DNA of 64,000 nucleotides from Pseudomonas putida (GCF_001976065.1 NZ_MNAH01000011.1:62055-126054); one strand, 5' to 3'. Shown: positions 53,913-62,841, counted from the stretch's first letter. Notes: a model not told the origin generated them from the letters alone. A program made the numbers and translations.

Positions 53913-54101
53913 CTTAGTTTACACCCTGAATGAGGCGCCCAGTTTTAAAAGCCGGCGGGTAGTTTGTCAATCAGGAAAATGCAGCGTCGTCATGTTGGGT
54001 ACCACAACCGCACTGCAACCAGCACAAGTGCGCAAGATTGTTCAAGCCATCAGCCGTGAGTGCTGGCAAAGTCTCGGGTCTTTCCCTGGTTGCAGAGCGT
54101 T

Positions 54102-54800
54102 ATGTCCAACTCACTCATGCCGCGCAGCGCATTCCTGCGTGGCGCCGTGGCGATCATGCCGTTATCCCTGGCGACGGCGCCCTGGGGCCTGCTCGCCGGT
54201 TCCATGGCCATCGAAGCCAATCTCACACCGCTGCAAGGCCAGGGCTTGTCGAGCATCGTGTTTGCCGGCGCCGCGCAATTGGTCGCCATTGGCATGCTCA
54301 AGGGCGGGGCGGGGATCTTTTCGATCCTGCTGACCACCTTGCTGCTCACCTCCCAGCATCTGCTCTACGGCATGAGCCTGCGTTCGGTGATCTCGCCGTT
54401 GCCGGGGCGCTGGCGCGCGGGCCTGGGCTTTTTGCTCACCGATGAACTGTTCGCCCTGGTCAGCCAGCACGACAGGCAGCAGTTCAATCGCTGGTACGCG
54501 CTGGGTGTGGGCCTGACGTTCTACATCGCCTGGAACCTCTTCACCCTGGCGGGCATCGTGCTGGGCAGCAGCATCCCGGGCCTGGAGCACCTGGGGCTGG
54601 ACTTCTCCATCGCGGCCACCTTCATCGCCCTGATCACCCCGGTGGTGCGCAACGTGCCGACTGTGGTCTGTGTCGCGGTCGCGCTGTTTTGCTCGGTACT
54701 GTTCAGCTACTGGCAATGGGGCTCGGCCCTGGTGCTGTCGGGACTGGCAGGCATGACCGCCGGTTTTATCTGCAACAAATTCCAGGGAGCGCGCACATGA
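54102..54800 (+). CDS. azlC: AzlC-family amino acid exporter subunit
   Basis: A 232-residue protein with six or seven helices. It begins SAFLRGAVAIMPLSLATAPW, GLLAGSMAIEANLTPLQGQG, with FAGAAQLVAIGMLKGGAGIF and SQHLLYGMSLRS, all typical of AzlC. Family knowledge: AzlCD exports branched-chain amino acids or analogues such as 4-azaleucine. ATG 54102 gives the family N-terminus; TTG 54060 is an alternative. It overlaps azlD by four bases. Confidence 0.88.
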   Translation: MSNSLMPRSAFLRGAVAIMPLSLATAPWGLLAGSMAIEANLTPLQGQGLSSIVFAGAAQLVAIGMLKGGAGIFSILLTTLLLTSQHLLYGMSLRSVISPLPGRWRAGLGFLLTDELFALVSQHDRQQFNRWYALGVGLTFYIAWNLFTLAGIVLGSSIPGLEHLGLDFSIAATFIALITPVVRNVPTVVCVAVALFCSVLFSYWQWGSALVLSGLAGMTAGFICNKFQGART

Positions 54801-55111
54801 TGGTCTGGGCAGTGATTATCGGCATGGGCGTGCTGGTGTTTCTCAACCGCTATGTGTTCCTCGAACCGCGCCTGCCGGTGCGTCTGAGCAGCAATGCCCG
54901 GCAGTTCCTCGGCTTCGCCGTGCCTGGCATGTTGACCGCGATCTGTGGCCCTATCGTGTTCATGCCGGACAAGCAACTGAACCTGCAATGGGACAACCCC
55001 TACCTGATCAGCTCGCTGGTGGCCGTCGGCCTGGTGCTGTACACCCGCAACACCTTGCTCAGCATGCTGTTGAGCATGGGCTTTTTCTTTTTGCTGCGCT
55101 GGTGGCAGTGA
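54797..55111 (+). CDS. azlD: AzlD-family amino acid exporter subunit
   Basis: A 104-residue protein with four helices. WAVIIGMGVLVFLNRYVFLE, FLGFAVPGMLTAICGPIVFM and RNTLLSMLLSMGFFFLLRWW match AzlD. Its ATG overlaps the azlC stop (ATGA), so the two subunits are made together. Confidence 0.87.
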   Translation: MMVWAVIIGMGVLVFLNRYVFLEPRLPVRLSSNARQFLGFAVPGMLTAICGPIVFMPDKQLNLQWDNPYLISSLVAVGLVLYTRNTLLSMLLSMGFFFLLRWWQ

Positions 55112-55181
55112 GCCGGGCACACGAAATTGTTCTACGCTTGAAGTTGATGACCGATCCCTTTTCAGGAAGAGAGGTGAGCAC

Positions 55182-55328
55182 ATGGCAACAGAGCAAAAAC
55201 AACCGGATTCGGACGTAGACGAGGATGAACCGACCGAAGAAGAAATCGAACAGCAGAAGCGTTCGACACCGGACTGGAAACATCCCGACGATGGCAAGGA
55301 ATTGTCGGAACCTGACCGCAAGTTCTGA
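55182..55328 (+). CDS. Small acidic protein, 48 residues
   Basis: The protein reads MATEQKQPDSDVDEDEPTEE, then EIEQQKRSTPDWKHPDDGKE and LSEPDRKF. It is very acidic and probably disordered. GGAAGAGAGGTGAGCAC precedes the ATG, a strong ribosome site, and codon use is normal. It lies 70 bp after azlD and may be on the same transcript. Not recognised. Confidence 0.7.
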   Translation: MATEQKQPDSDVDEDEPTEEEIEQQKRSTPDWKHPDDGKELSEPDRKF

Positions 55329-55351
55329 GCGACCTGCGAACATCGTAACTG

Positions 55352-55452
55352 CTGTAGGAGCGAGCTTGCTCGCGAAAAACTCGATGACGCCGTGGGGCAT
55401 CTGGTACCCCGCGTCATCGTTGACGACCCTCGCGAGCAAGCTCGCTCCTACG
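55352..55452. repeat. REP pair, GCGAGCTTGCTCGCGA type
   Basis: Inverted copies of CTGTAGGAGCGAGCTTGCTC with an about 50-bp spacer that contains GGGGCATCTGGTACCCCG, a hairpin of its own. Confidence 0.92.
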
Positions 55453-55470
55453 GTGGCAAATCGGTTGAGA

Positions 55471-55755
55471 TTATTCCAGCAACGGTGGGTACTCGGGGTG
55501 CGTGGCTCGATAACCCAGGTTCTTGTCGATCCAGGCGTTCAGTTCGTTGACCATCACCGGGGGCTTTCCCGGATAGCTCTCGAGGATTGAACTCAGGATC
55601 TCTTTGATATTGGGGATTGAAAGTAAGTTACGGGTTTGTATGTACTGGCCGATGAAACAGTCGAGTTGGTAGTGCTCAGTCTTTGTAAGATAAATGCACG
55701 CCAGACTCGCGACTTGATTACTTGTAAAATCGTCGCGCAATTGAATTCTCTGCAA
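55471..55755 (-). CDS. Hypothetical protein of unusual base composition
   Basis: A 94-residue frame starting at TTG 55755 (QRIQLRDDFTSNQVASLACI, YLTKTEHYQLDCFIGQYIQT, RNLLSIPNIKEILSSILESY, PGKPPVMVNELNAWIDKNLG). It looks like a real soluble helical protein, but the start lacks a nearby ribosome site; AAGGA lies about 17 bases away. DNA from 55600 to 55920 is much richer in A and T than its neighbours, and codons such as ATA and TTA are frequent, suggesting transfer. No family recognised. Confidence 0.5.
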   Translation of the reverse strand: MQRIQLRDDFTSNQVASLACIYLTKTEHYQLDCFIGQYIQTRNLLSIPNIKEILSSILESYPGKPPVMVNELNAWIDKNLGYRATHPEYPPLLE

Positions 55756-55920
55756 GGCTTGGTGTATGGGATTTCCTTAATTGTTGACTCTTTGGTCAAT
55801 CTGGTATGCCACTCGGAAATGCGGCGCGAATCCTAGCGGCAGTGTTAACAAATGTATGTAAGCGCCTGTAGTTGTCTGACAAGCGGTGAAAGTATCAAAG
55901 TGCCATGTTTCTACAGGTGA

Positions 55921-56604
55921 TTATTCCTTCAGAACATCAATCAACCCAGGCCCCTGATTCCTGACGTTCCCTACGGCCTTGTCGACCCTGTACCACTCAA
56001 AAGCATCACTGTCTTCCCCCTGTAGAAGCGCCATCTGTTCGGCACGTTCCCTGGGCGTCGCCGGGTCCAGCCATTCCCGAGCAAGTTCTGCGTTGAACAC
56101 CACCGGTCGGCGGTCATGGACGTCCAGCATGCCGCCCGCGCTATCGGCGGTGATGATGACAAAGCCGTCGTCGTCCCTGGGCGCTGCACCGCCCTCCGGG
56201 AATTGCCCGATCGCCGCACAGAAGATCGGCCCTTGGTCGCGCCGACGAATCAGCCAGGGCCGCCTCGTGCCGTCCCCGGCATCGACCCATTCGAACCAGT
56301 TGTCGACCGGGCAGATGGCACGATGGGGCCAGATCGCGCGAAAGAACGGGCCGTGGGCGACTTTCTCGACCCGGGCATTGATCGGCGCCGCGCGATCCTT
56401 CGCCCAGTGCGGGCGCCAGCCCCAGCGCTGCGAGTCGGCGTGCAGGCCGTCATTCTCCAGGTGCAACAGCGCGAGCTGGGTGGTGGGCGCGGCGTTGTAG
56501 CGCCCCAGCGGCTGATCGCCGACCTGGTTGAGCAAGGCATCGGGAATGCTCAACACCGCCACGAAGTCATGGATGCCCCGGTATTGCGACAATCGTCCAC
56601 ACAT
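55921..56604 (-). CDS. yedK: SOS response-associated peptidase/abasic-site DNA-protein crosslink protein (SRAP)
   Basis: A 227-residue SRAP protein, the family of E. coli YedK and human HMCES. Cys2 (after Met removal the catalytic residue that crosslinks to abasic sites in single-stranded DNA) starts MCGRLSQY. Asn76 in APINARVEKVA, Glu105 in VDNWFEWV and His163 in DVHDRRPVV match the active-site residues. ATG 56604 must be the start because Cys2 is needed; the longer frame is rejected. GGAGGGTTCG precedes it. No LexA box was identified upstream. Confidence 0.92.
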   Translation of the reverse strand: MCGRLSQYRGIHDFVAVLSIPDALLNQVGDQPLGRYNAAPTTQLALLHLENDGLHADSQRWGWRPHWAKDRAAPINARVEKVAHGPFFRAIWPHRAICPVDNWFEWVDAGDGTRRPWLIRRRDQGPIFCAAIGQFPEGGAAPRDDDGFVIITADSAGGMLDVHDRRPVVFNAELAREWLDPATPRERAEQMALLQGEDSDAFEWYRVDKAVGNVRNQGPGLIDVLKE

Positions 56605-56846
56605 CGATCGAACCCTCCTGCTGGCTTGTTGAGCATAGATGTTTGAAATGATGCAGAGGTGGCAAGTCAGATCACCGCAGAGCTGGCCAGCGCACCGATC
56701 ATCGATCATTCGTTCCAGCAGGCCCTGGCGAACTGAGCCAACACCCGGGCGAGCGCCGGAACCAAACACTGTGTACCTTATCCAACCTCGGCCCGCCGCT
56801 CTGTGCGGGCCGGCGAAGGTTGAAAGGGTCTGCCCCAAGGCGAAAC

Positions 56847-57746
56847 ATGAAACAGTTGTTCAAGGTTCTATCGGTGTGCGCCCTGGCAGTCGGCCTGCTG
56901 GGTTGTATCGCCGCGCCCATTGAAATGACGCCGCAAACCGAACAGGCTTTGCGCACGCAACCACCGATCCGCTTTTTGCTGACGTTCGACGATGGCCCCA
57001 GCGCCTCGAGTTTCTGGAACCCGACCGAGACCGTGCTCGACAGCCTGGCGATCAATGCGCTGCAACCGGGCATCAAGGCGGTGTTTTTCGTCCAGACCCG
57101 CGCCCCACGGGCCGGCAACAGTGATATCGGGCGGGCGGTCATGCATCGCGAACGCGATGCCGGGCATATCCTGGCCTTCCACACGGCCACGCCTTCGCAC
57201 ACCAATCACCGTTCGCTCGACGATCAGGCGCTGGAGCAGGCGCTCACCGAGGGTTGTGCCGACATCGCCGCGATCACAGGTGCGCCGCCGACCCTGTTGC
57301 GTCCGCCATTCTGGAGCTATGACAAACGCACGTTCGCCGCGTACCAGCAGCATGGCCTGCATGTGCTGCTGACCGACCTGAGCGCCAACGACGGCAAGAT
57401 CTGGGGCTTCAACGCCAGCCCCCGGCGCCGCGCCCACATGCTGCGTTCGCTGTCCGAAGTGCGCGAGCGCATTGCCCGCGGCGAGCTGCCGGTGGTGGAC
57501 GGGGTGATTCCGGTGGTGGTGACCTTCCACGACCTCAATCGCTATACCGCCCGGCATACCCGCGAATACCTGCAGATCCTGCTCGACAGTGCCCGGGCGA
57601 CGGGTGTGAGCACCGCTCCTGTGCCGTTTTACGACGACACCGCCGCGCTGCAACGGGCCGCCATGGCGCGTACGCTGCGCGACAGTTCACAGCCGGCGCA
57701 ACTGCCGGGCATCTGGAACTGGATCTGGAAAGACAACAGCCATTGA
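56847..57746 (+). CDS. Polysaccharide deacetylase-family lipoprotein
   Basis: A 299-residue protein. The signal ends at a lipobox, AVGLLGC (Cys near residue 20), so it is a membrane-anchored periplasmic lipoprotein. The NodB-type CE4 domain shows motif 1 LLTFDDGPSASSFW, the His motif AFHTATPSHTNH (HxxxxH-like), RPPFWSYDKRT and VTFHDLNRYT. It would remove acetyl groups from a polysaccharide or peptidoglycan using a metal ion. ATG 56847 follows AAGGCGAAAC. Single gene; the substrate is unknown. Confidence 0.87.
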   Translation: MKQLFKVLSVCALAVGLLGCIAAPIEMTPQTEQALRTQPPIRFLLTFDDGPSASSFWNPTETVLDSLAINALQPGIKAVFFVQTRAPRAGNSDIGRAVMHRERDAGHILAFHTATPSHTNHRSLDDQALEQALTEGCADIAAITGAPPTLLRPPFWSYDKRTFAAYQQHGLHVLLTDLSANDGKIWGFNASPRRRAHMLRSLSEVRERIARGELPVVDGVIPVVVTFHDLNRYTARHTREYLQILLDSARATGVSTAPVPFYDDTAALQRAAMARTLRDSSQPAQLPGIWNWIWKDNSH

Positions 57747-57857
57747 ACAAAGGCTGGAAAATGAGAAGCAGATAACATTAATCACTGCAGCAGAATCGGA
57801 GAATCGCCTCTATTCTCATTGGGTCCGTTTCGATCAATTGCCACGGAGGCATCGGCC

Positions 57858-58097
57858 ATGGTTCCCATTTCAGTGCTTTGCAACATCGTAGAGTCCGGTT
57901 TCGAGCCCCTGGCTTGCGAGTGCACGGAGAGCGGCGGGCTGCTGCGCATCGAGGTCTTTGAGCCCGCCAGCGGGCAAGTCAAGTTGATGATCGCCGGTGT
58001 ATCGACCGAGCAGTTGACCAGCGTACGGACCATTTCCGACTTTATCGCTGAATTGCGCACCGAGATCAGCGCCGGGCGCCGGGCTTTTGCCGGTTGA
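57858..58097 (+). CDS. DUF1652-family protein
   Basis: A 79-residue protein: MVPISVLCNIVESGFEPLAC, ECTESGGLLRIEVFEPASGQ, VKLMIAGVSTEQLTSVRTIS, DFIAELRTEI. This is the DUF1652 pattern of Pseudomonas (small, sheet-rich then helical). GGAGGCATCGGCC precedes ATG 57858. It is convergent with catR, 9 bp apart. Function is unknown. Confidence 0.83.
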   Translation: MVPISVLCNIVESGFEPLACECTESGGLLRIEVFEPASGQVKLMIAGVSTEQLTSVRTISDFIAELRTEISAGRRAFAG

Positions 58098-58106
58098 GGC
58101 TCGGCG

Positions 58107-59003
58107 CTACAAGGGCGTGATTGTCTGGGGCAACAGGTCGTCGATCACCCGCAAGCAATGATTCAACCCTGGTGACACGTCGCCCACCCGCCGGCTGAGA
58201 ATGATCGGCGAGGTGGCGTTGTCTTCCAGCAGCGGGGTGAAACCGATGTCGTCGCGGTGCACCAACTGCACCGAGGCTGGCACCAGCGTGATCCCGATCC
58301 CGGCTCCCACCAACCCGATCGCCGTTTGCAGCTCATTGGTCCATTGCGCCACATGGATGCTCACCCCATAGGATTCGAACAGCGCGATCACGTGGTCGGC
58401 ATAGCTGGGGCGCGGGTTGCCGGGGTACAGCACGAAGGGCTCCCGGGCCAGGTCGCGCAGGCTCACGGGGCCAGCCAGCAGCGGGTGCCCGGCGGGGAGG
58501 GCAGCCACCAGACGGTCTTCGGTGAGCACGCTCTGGATGATGGCCGGATCGTCGATGCGAATGCGACCGAAGCCGACATCGATGCGCCCCGCCTTGAGCG
58601 CCTGGACCTGCTGCAACGTGGTCATCTCCGACAGCCCGAGTTCCAGCTCCAGCGGTTCTCCGCTGCGCAAGCGGCGAATCAGTTGCGGCAGTACGCCGTA
58701 CAGCGTCGATGGCGCAAAGCCGATCCCCAGCCAGGTCTTCTCCCCCAGGCCAATGCGCCGCGTGTTGTCGCAGACCTTGTGCAACTGGTCGAGCAGGGCG
58801 GTCGAGTGCTCATGGAAAAACCGTCCGGCGTCGGTCAGCCTCAGCGGCCGGCCACGCTCGAGCAGCATCACCCCCAGTTCATCCTCCAGTTGCTGGATCT
58901 GCCGGCTCAAGGGCGGCTGGGCGATGTGCAGCCGTTCAGCGGCGCGGGTGAAATTGAGGGTTTGAGCCAACACCTGAAAGTAACGTAGGTGACGCAGTTC
59001 CAT
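58107..59003 (-). CDS. catR: LysR-family regulator of catechol degradation
   Basis: A 298-residue protein. Winged helix MELRHLRYFQVLAQTLNFTR, AAERLHIAQPPLSRQIQQLE, typical of CatR/BenM/CatM. The co-inducer domain with LGIGFAPSTLYGVLPQLIRR binds cis,cis-muconate in relatives. It is divergent from catB with palindromes between, and lies next to catBCA, so it is CatR: with muconate bound it activates catBCA and it represses its own transcription. Confidence 0.92.
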   Translation of the reverse strand: MELRHLRYFQVLAQTLNFTRAAERLHIAQPPLSRQIQQLEDELGVMLLERGRPLRLTDAGRFFHEHSTALLDQLHKVCDNTRRIGLGEKTWLGIGFAPSTLYGVLPQLIRRLRSGEPLELELGLSEMTTLQQVQALKAGRIDVGFGRIRIDDPAIIQSVLTEDRLVAALPAGHPLLAGPVSLRDLAREPFVLYPGNPRPSYADHVIALFESYGVSIHVAQWTNELQTAIGLVGAGIGITLVPASVQLVHRDDIGFTPLLEDNATSPIILSRRVGDVSPGLNHCLRVIDDLLPQTITPL

Positions 59004-59029
59004 GGAGCCTCCGGATCTTCAGCGGTTGC

Positions 59030-59068
59030 ATACCTTCAAGGTATCAAGCCAGACCAATTCTATATTGG
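59030..59068. promoter_or_regulatory. CatR recognition and activation sites
   Basis: ATACCTTCAAGGTAT (59030-59044) has seven-base arms around one base and contains the LysR T-N11-A motif. CCAATTCTATATTGG (59054-59068) has five-base arms. Their centres are 24 bp apart, as for the recognition and activation sites of LysR regulators. Both lie between catR and catB. Confidence 0.65.
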
Positions 59069-59130
59069 CCGCCCGGAAAAAGCCGTATGAGAATCGGGCC
59101 CAGAACTTCAAGAACCTGACGGGTATCGAA

Positions 59131-60270
59131 ATGCTTGCTACAGCCATTGAATCGATCGAGACGATTATCGTCGATCTGCCGACCATCCGCCCGCACAAGC
59201 TGGCGATGCACACCATGCAGAACCAGACCCTGGTGGTCATTCGCGTGCGCTGCGCCGATGGCATCGAAGGTATCGGCGAATCCACCACCATTGGTGGCCT
59301 GGCCTATGGCAACGAAAGCCCCGACAGCATCAAGACCAACATCGACAAGCACTTCGCACCGCTGTTGATCGGCCAGGACAGCGCCAATGTCAACGCGGCG
59401 ATGTTGCGCCTGGAGCGCAGTATCCGTGGCAACACCTTCGCCAAATCCGGCCTGGAAACCGCGCTGCTCGACGCCCAGGGCAAGCGCCTTGGCCTGCCAG
59501 TCAGCGAATTGCTGGGCGGTCGCGTGCGTGACTCGCTGCCCGTGGCCTGGACCCTGGCCAGTGGCGATACCGAGAAGGACATCGCCGAAGCGGAAAAAAT
59601 GCTCGACCTGCGCCGCCATCGCATCTTCAAACTGAAAATCGGTGCCGGCGAAGTCAATCGCGACCTGGCCCACGTGATCGCGATCAAGAAAGCCCTCGGC
59701 GATCGCGCGAGCGTCAGGGTCGACGTCAACCAGGCATGGGACGAAGCGGTGGCCTTGCGTGCCTGCCGGGTCCTGGGAACCAACGGCATCGACCTGATCG
59801 AACAGCCGATCTCGCGTAACAACCGCGCTGGCATGGCACGCCTGAATGCCATGAGCCCGGCGCCGATCATGGCCGACGAATCCATCGAGTGCGTGGAAGA
59901 CGCCTTCAACCTGGCGCGCGAAGGCGCGGCCTCGGTGTTTGCCCTGAAGATCGCCAAGAACGGCGGCCCGCGCGCCGTGTTGCGCACCGCCTCGATCGCC
60001 GAAGCGGCCGGTATCGCCCTGTACGGCGGCACCATGCTCGAAGGCGGGATCGGCACCATGGCCTCGGCCCATGCTTTCGTCACCCTGAACAAACTGGCGT
60101 GGGACACCGAGCTGTTCGGTCCGCTGCTGCTGACCGAGGACATTCTCAGTGAGCCGCTGGTCTATCGCGATTTCGAACTGCATGTACCCAACACGCCGGG
60201 TCTGGGCCTGAGCCTGGATGAGGAGCGCCTGGCGTTCTTCCGTCGCGACAAGACTATTCATCAAGCCTGA
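59131..60270 (+). CDS. catB: Muconate cycloisomerase
   Basis: A 379-residue enolase-superfamily enzyme that turns cis,cis-muconate into muconolactone. Lys167 and Lys169 in FKLKIGAG are the catalytic K-x-K pair. Metal ligands are Asp in RVDVNQAW, Glu in LIEQPIS and the Asp/Glu pair in IMADESIE; the second base Lys lies in ALKIAKNGGPR. ATG 59131 gives the usual N-terminus (MLATAIESIETIIVDLPTIR). It is the first gene of catBCA, controlled by CatR. The ribosome site is weak (GGG nine bases upstream). Confidence 0.96.
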   Translation: MLATAIESIETIIVDLPTIRPHKLAMHTMQNQTLVVIRVRCADGIEGIGESTTIGGLAYGNESPDSIKTNIDKHFAPLLIGQDSANVNAAMLRLERSIRGNTFAKSGLETALLDAQGKRLGLPVSELLGGRVRDSLPVAWTLASGDTEKDIAEAEKMLDLRRHRIFKLKIGAGEVNRDLAHVIAIKKALGDRASVRVDVNQAWDEAVALRACRVLGTNGIDLIEQPISRNNRAGMARLNAMSPAPIMADESIECVEDAFNLAREGAASVFALKIAKNGGPRAVLRTASIAEAAGIALYGGTMLEGGIGTMASAHAFVTLNKLAWDTELFGPLLLTEDILSEPLVYRDFELHVPNTPGLGLSLDEERLAFFRRDKTIHQA

Positions 60271-60280
60271 GGAGAGCATT

Positions 60281-60571
60281 ATGCTGTTCCACGTAAAAAT
60301 GACCGTGAACCTGCCGGTCGACATGAATCCTGAAGCGGCGGCCAAGCTCAAGGCCGACGAAAAGGCCCTGGCCCAGCGCCTGCAAGAGCAGGGCAAGTGG
60401 CGTCACCTGTGGCGCATCGCCGGCCACTATGCCAACTACAGCGTGTTCGATGTCGACAGCGTCCAGGAGCTGCATGACCTGCTGATGCAACTGCCGCTGT
60501 TTCCGTACATGGCCATCGAGATCGACGCGATGTGCCGGCATCCTTCTTCCATCCGTGACGATGACCGCTGA
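60281..60571 (+). CDS. catC: Muconolactone delta-isomerase
   Basis: A 96-residue protein starting MLFHVKMTVNLPVDMNPEAA, the hallmark of CatC, which converts muconolactone to 3-oxoadipate enol-lactone. It contains GKWRHLWRIAGHYANYSVFD and LLMQLPLFPYMAIEIDAMCR, the family core and oligomer contact. GAGGAGAGC lies upstream, and it begins ten bases after the catB stop. Confidence 0.96.
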   Translation: MLFHVKMTVNLPVDMNPEAAAKLKADEKALAQRLQEQGKWRHLWRIAGHYANYSVFDVDSVQELHDLLMQLPLFPYMAIEIDAMCRHPSSIRDDDR

Positions 60572-60623
60572 GCCCAGCCTGTCCAGCGCGCTACGCTAAT
60601 AATTACAAGATGAGGAACCCAGA

Positions 60624-61553
60624 ATGAACGTCAAGATTTCCCACACTGCCGAAGTCCAGAAATTTCTCGAAGAGGCCAGCGGCCTGCACAATGATGCCGG
60701 CAGCCCACGCACCAAGGCCTTGATCTACCGCATCCTGCGTGACTCGGTGAACATCATCGAAGACCTGGCGGTAACCCCGGAAGAGTTCTGGAAAGCGGTC
60801 AACTACCTGAACGTGCTGGGTGCACGCCAGGAAGCCGGGCTGGTGGTGGCCGGTCTCGGCCTGGAGCACTACCTCGACCTGCTGATGGACGCCGAAGACG
60901 AGCAGGCCGGCAAGTCCGGCGGCACCCCGCGCACCATCGAAGGCCCGCTGTACGTGGCCGGTGCACCGCTGTCCCAGGGCGAAGCGCGCCTGGACGACGG
61001 TGTCGATCCAGGTGTGACCCTGTTCATGCAAGGTCGCGTGTTCAACACCGCCGGCGAACCCCTGGCCGGTGCCGTGGTGGACGTGTGGCACGCCAACACC
61101 GGTGGTACCTACTCGTACTTCGACCCAACGCAATCGGAATTCAACCTGCGTCGCCGCATCGTCACCGACGCCGAAGGCCGCTACCGTTTCCGCAGCATCG
61201 TGCCGTCGGGCTACGGCTGCCCACCGGATGGTCCGACCCAGCAACTGCTCGATCAACTGGGCCGTCATGGCCAGCGCCCGGCGCACGTGCACTTCTTCAT
61301 TTCCGCGGCGGATCATCGCCACCTAACGACCCAGATCAACCTGGATGGCGAGAAGTACCTGCATGACGACTTCGCCTACGCCACCCGTGACGAGCTGATC
61401 GCCAAGATCACTTTCAGCGACGATCAACAGCGCGCGGCGGCCCATGGTGTCAGCGGTCGTTTTGCCGAAATCGAATTCGATTTCACCCTGCAGTCGTCCG
61501 CCCAGCCGGAAGAGCAACAGCGCCACGAGCGGGTTCGCGCACTGGAAGACTGA
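60624..61553 (+). CDS. catA: Catechol 1,2-dioxygenase
   Basis: A 309-residue intradiol dioxygenase that opens catechol to cis,cis-muconate. The Fe(III) ligands are expected at Tyr163 (GGTYSYF), Tyr197 (VPSGYGCP), His221 and His223 (RPAHVHFF). The N-terminal helical zipper (residues 1 to about 100) is present as in CatA of Pseudomonas and Acinetobacter. It lies 52 bp after catC, with GAGGAACCCAGA upstream. A REP pair follows. Confidence 0.96.
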   Translation: MNVKISHTAEVQKFLEEASGLHNDAGSPRTKALIYRILRDSVNIIEDLAVTPEEFWKAVNYLNVLGARQEAGLVVAGLGLEHYLDLLMDAEDEQAGKSGGTPRTIEGPLYVAGAPLSQGEARLDDGVDPGVTLFMQGRVFNTAGEPLAGAVVDVWHANTGGTYSYFDPTQSEFNLRRRIVTDAEGRYRFRSIVPSGYGCPPDGPTQQLLDQLGRHGQRPAHVHFFISAADHRHLTTQINLDGEKYLHDDFAYATRDELIAKITFSDDQQRAAAHGVSGRFAEIEFDFTLQSSAQPEEQQRHERVRALED

Positions 61554-61562
61554 TCGCACGAC

Positions 61563-61656
61563 CCTGTGGGAGCGAGCCTGCTCGCGAAGACGGAGTCAGC
61601 GTCAACATCAATGTTGACTGACATTCCGCTTTCGCGAGCAGGCTCGCTCCCACATG
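61563..61656. repeat. REP pair, GCGAGCCTGCTCGCGA type
   Basis: Inverted copies of CTGTGGGAGCGAGCCTGCTC then GCGAAG, nine bases after the catA stop and in front of benR. Confidence 0.93.
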
Positions 61657-61751
61657 GGTTTCGGTTAGCTGTCTGGAAAATCTCTGGCGACTGATGCAGT
61701 GTTCTAGAATGGCTCGATGCAATCCATAATAACAATGAGAGTGACCCGATA

Positions 61752-62708
61752 ATGCAAACTCAACTGTTGAGTCAGCGCAGCAGAGTATTCGACCATGCCG
61801 ACCCCTACGCGGTGTCGGGCTACGTCAATCAGCACGTCGGTAATCACTGCATCCTCATGCCCCGCGCCGGTCGCCCCCTGGCCAGCCTCGATCATCGTAA
61901 ATTCGCCAGTCTCGACCTGTGCCGCATCAGCTACGGTGCCAGTGTGCGCGTGACGTCCGGCGCGCTGGATAGCATCTACCACCTGCAAGTGCTGCTGCGC
62001 GGCAACTGCCTGTGGCGTGGTCACGGCCAGGAACACTACTTCGCCCCCGGCGAACTGTTGCTGATCAACCCCGACGATCCGGTGGACCTGACGTATTCTG
62101 CCGATTGCGAAAAATTCATCCTCAAAGTCCCGACCCGCTTGTTCGAGTCCGTCTGCGATGAGCAGCGCTGGCGCTATCCGGGGCAGGGCGTGCGGTTCCT
62201 GGAAAACCGTTATCAGCTCGATGAACTGGAAGGATTCGTCAACCTGCTGGCAATGATCTGCCAGGAGGCCGAGTCCACCGAGCAGATTCCCAGGGTGCAG
62301 GAACATTACACGCAGATCATCGTCAGCAAGATGCTCAGCCTGATGAAAACCAATGTCTGCCGCCTTGAACTGGGCTCGCAGACGTCGACCTTCGAGGCGA
62401 TTGCCGATTACATCGCCAATAACCTCAAGCAGGACATCGACAGCGAAGAACTGGCGCGCCAGGCGCACATGAGCCTGCGTTCGCTGTACGGCCTGTTCGA
62501 ACGCAACGCCGGCGTGACGCCGAAAAACTACCTGCGCCAGAAACGTCTGGAGCGCATCAACGCCTGCCTGAGCGACCCGACCTGCAACGTGCGCAACGTT
62601 ACCGAGGTGGCGATGGACTACGGCTTCCTGCACCTGGGCCGGTTCTCCGACAGCTACCGCAAGCAGTTCGGCGAGTTGCCGTCCGACACCCTCAAGCGCC
62701 GCCACTGA
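61752..62708 (+). CDS. benR: AraC/XylS-family activator of benzoate degradation
   Basis: A 318-residue protein. The N-terminal cupin-like domain (LCRISYGASVRVTSGALDSI, YHLQVLLRGNCLWRGHGQEH) would sense benzoate, and two C-terminal helix-turn-helix units are visible (SEELARQAHMSLRSLYGLFE, NVTEVAMDYGFLHLGRFSDS). This is the arrangement of BenR and XylS. It lies between catA and benA, and typical BenR/XylS sites precede benA. TGAGAGTGACCCGATA precedes the ATG. Confidence 0.93.
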   Translation: MQTQLLSQRSRVFDHADPYAVSGYVNQHVGNHCILMPRAGRPLASLDHRKFASLDLCRISYGASVRVTSGALDSIYHLQVLLRGNCLWRGHGQEHYFAPGELLLINPDDPVDLTYSADCEKFILKVPTRLFESVCDEQRWRYPGQGVRFLENRYQLDELEGFVNLLAMICQEAESTEQIPRVQEHYTQIIVSKMLSLMKTNVCRLELGSQTSTFEAIADYIANNLKQDIDSEELARQAHMSLRSLYGLFERNAGVTPKNYLRQKRLERINACLSDPTCNVRNVTEVAMDYGFLHLGRFSDSYRKQFGELPSDTLKRRH

Positions 62709-62721
62709 GTCAACCCGACCC

Positions 62722-62815
62722 CCTGTAGGAGCTGGCTTGCCAGCGAAGGCGGCGTATCAGGCGACATTGAAGTTGCCTGACCCACCGCTTTCGCTGGCAA
62801 GCCAGCTCCTACAAG
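62722..62815. repeat. REP pair, GAGCTGGCTTGCCAGC type
   Basis: Inverted copies of CCTGTAGGAGCTGGCTTGCC, between benR and the BenR sites of benA. The right end is only 27 bp from the distal BenR site. Confidence 0.93.
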
Positions 62816-62841
62816 GGGGGGCGGTGTCCATCCCAAGCCCC

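Noticed and set aside
53707..54333. A 208-codon frame upstream of azlC
   Set aside because: It overlaps azlC out of frame and has odd composition (many Cys, Arg and Ser).
61683..61700. A sigma-54-like TGGCGACTGATGCAG before benR
   Set aside because: GG and GC are eight bases apart, not ten.
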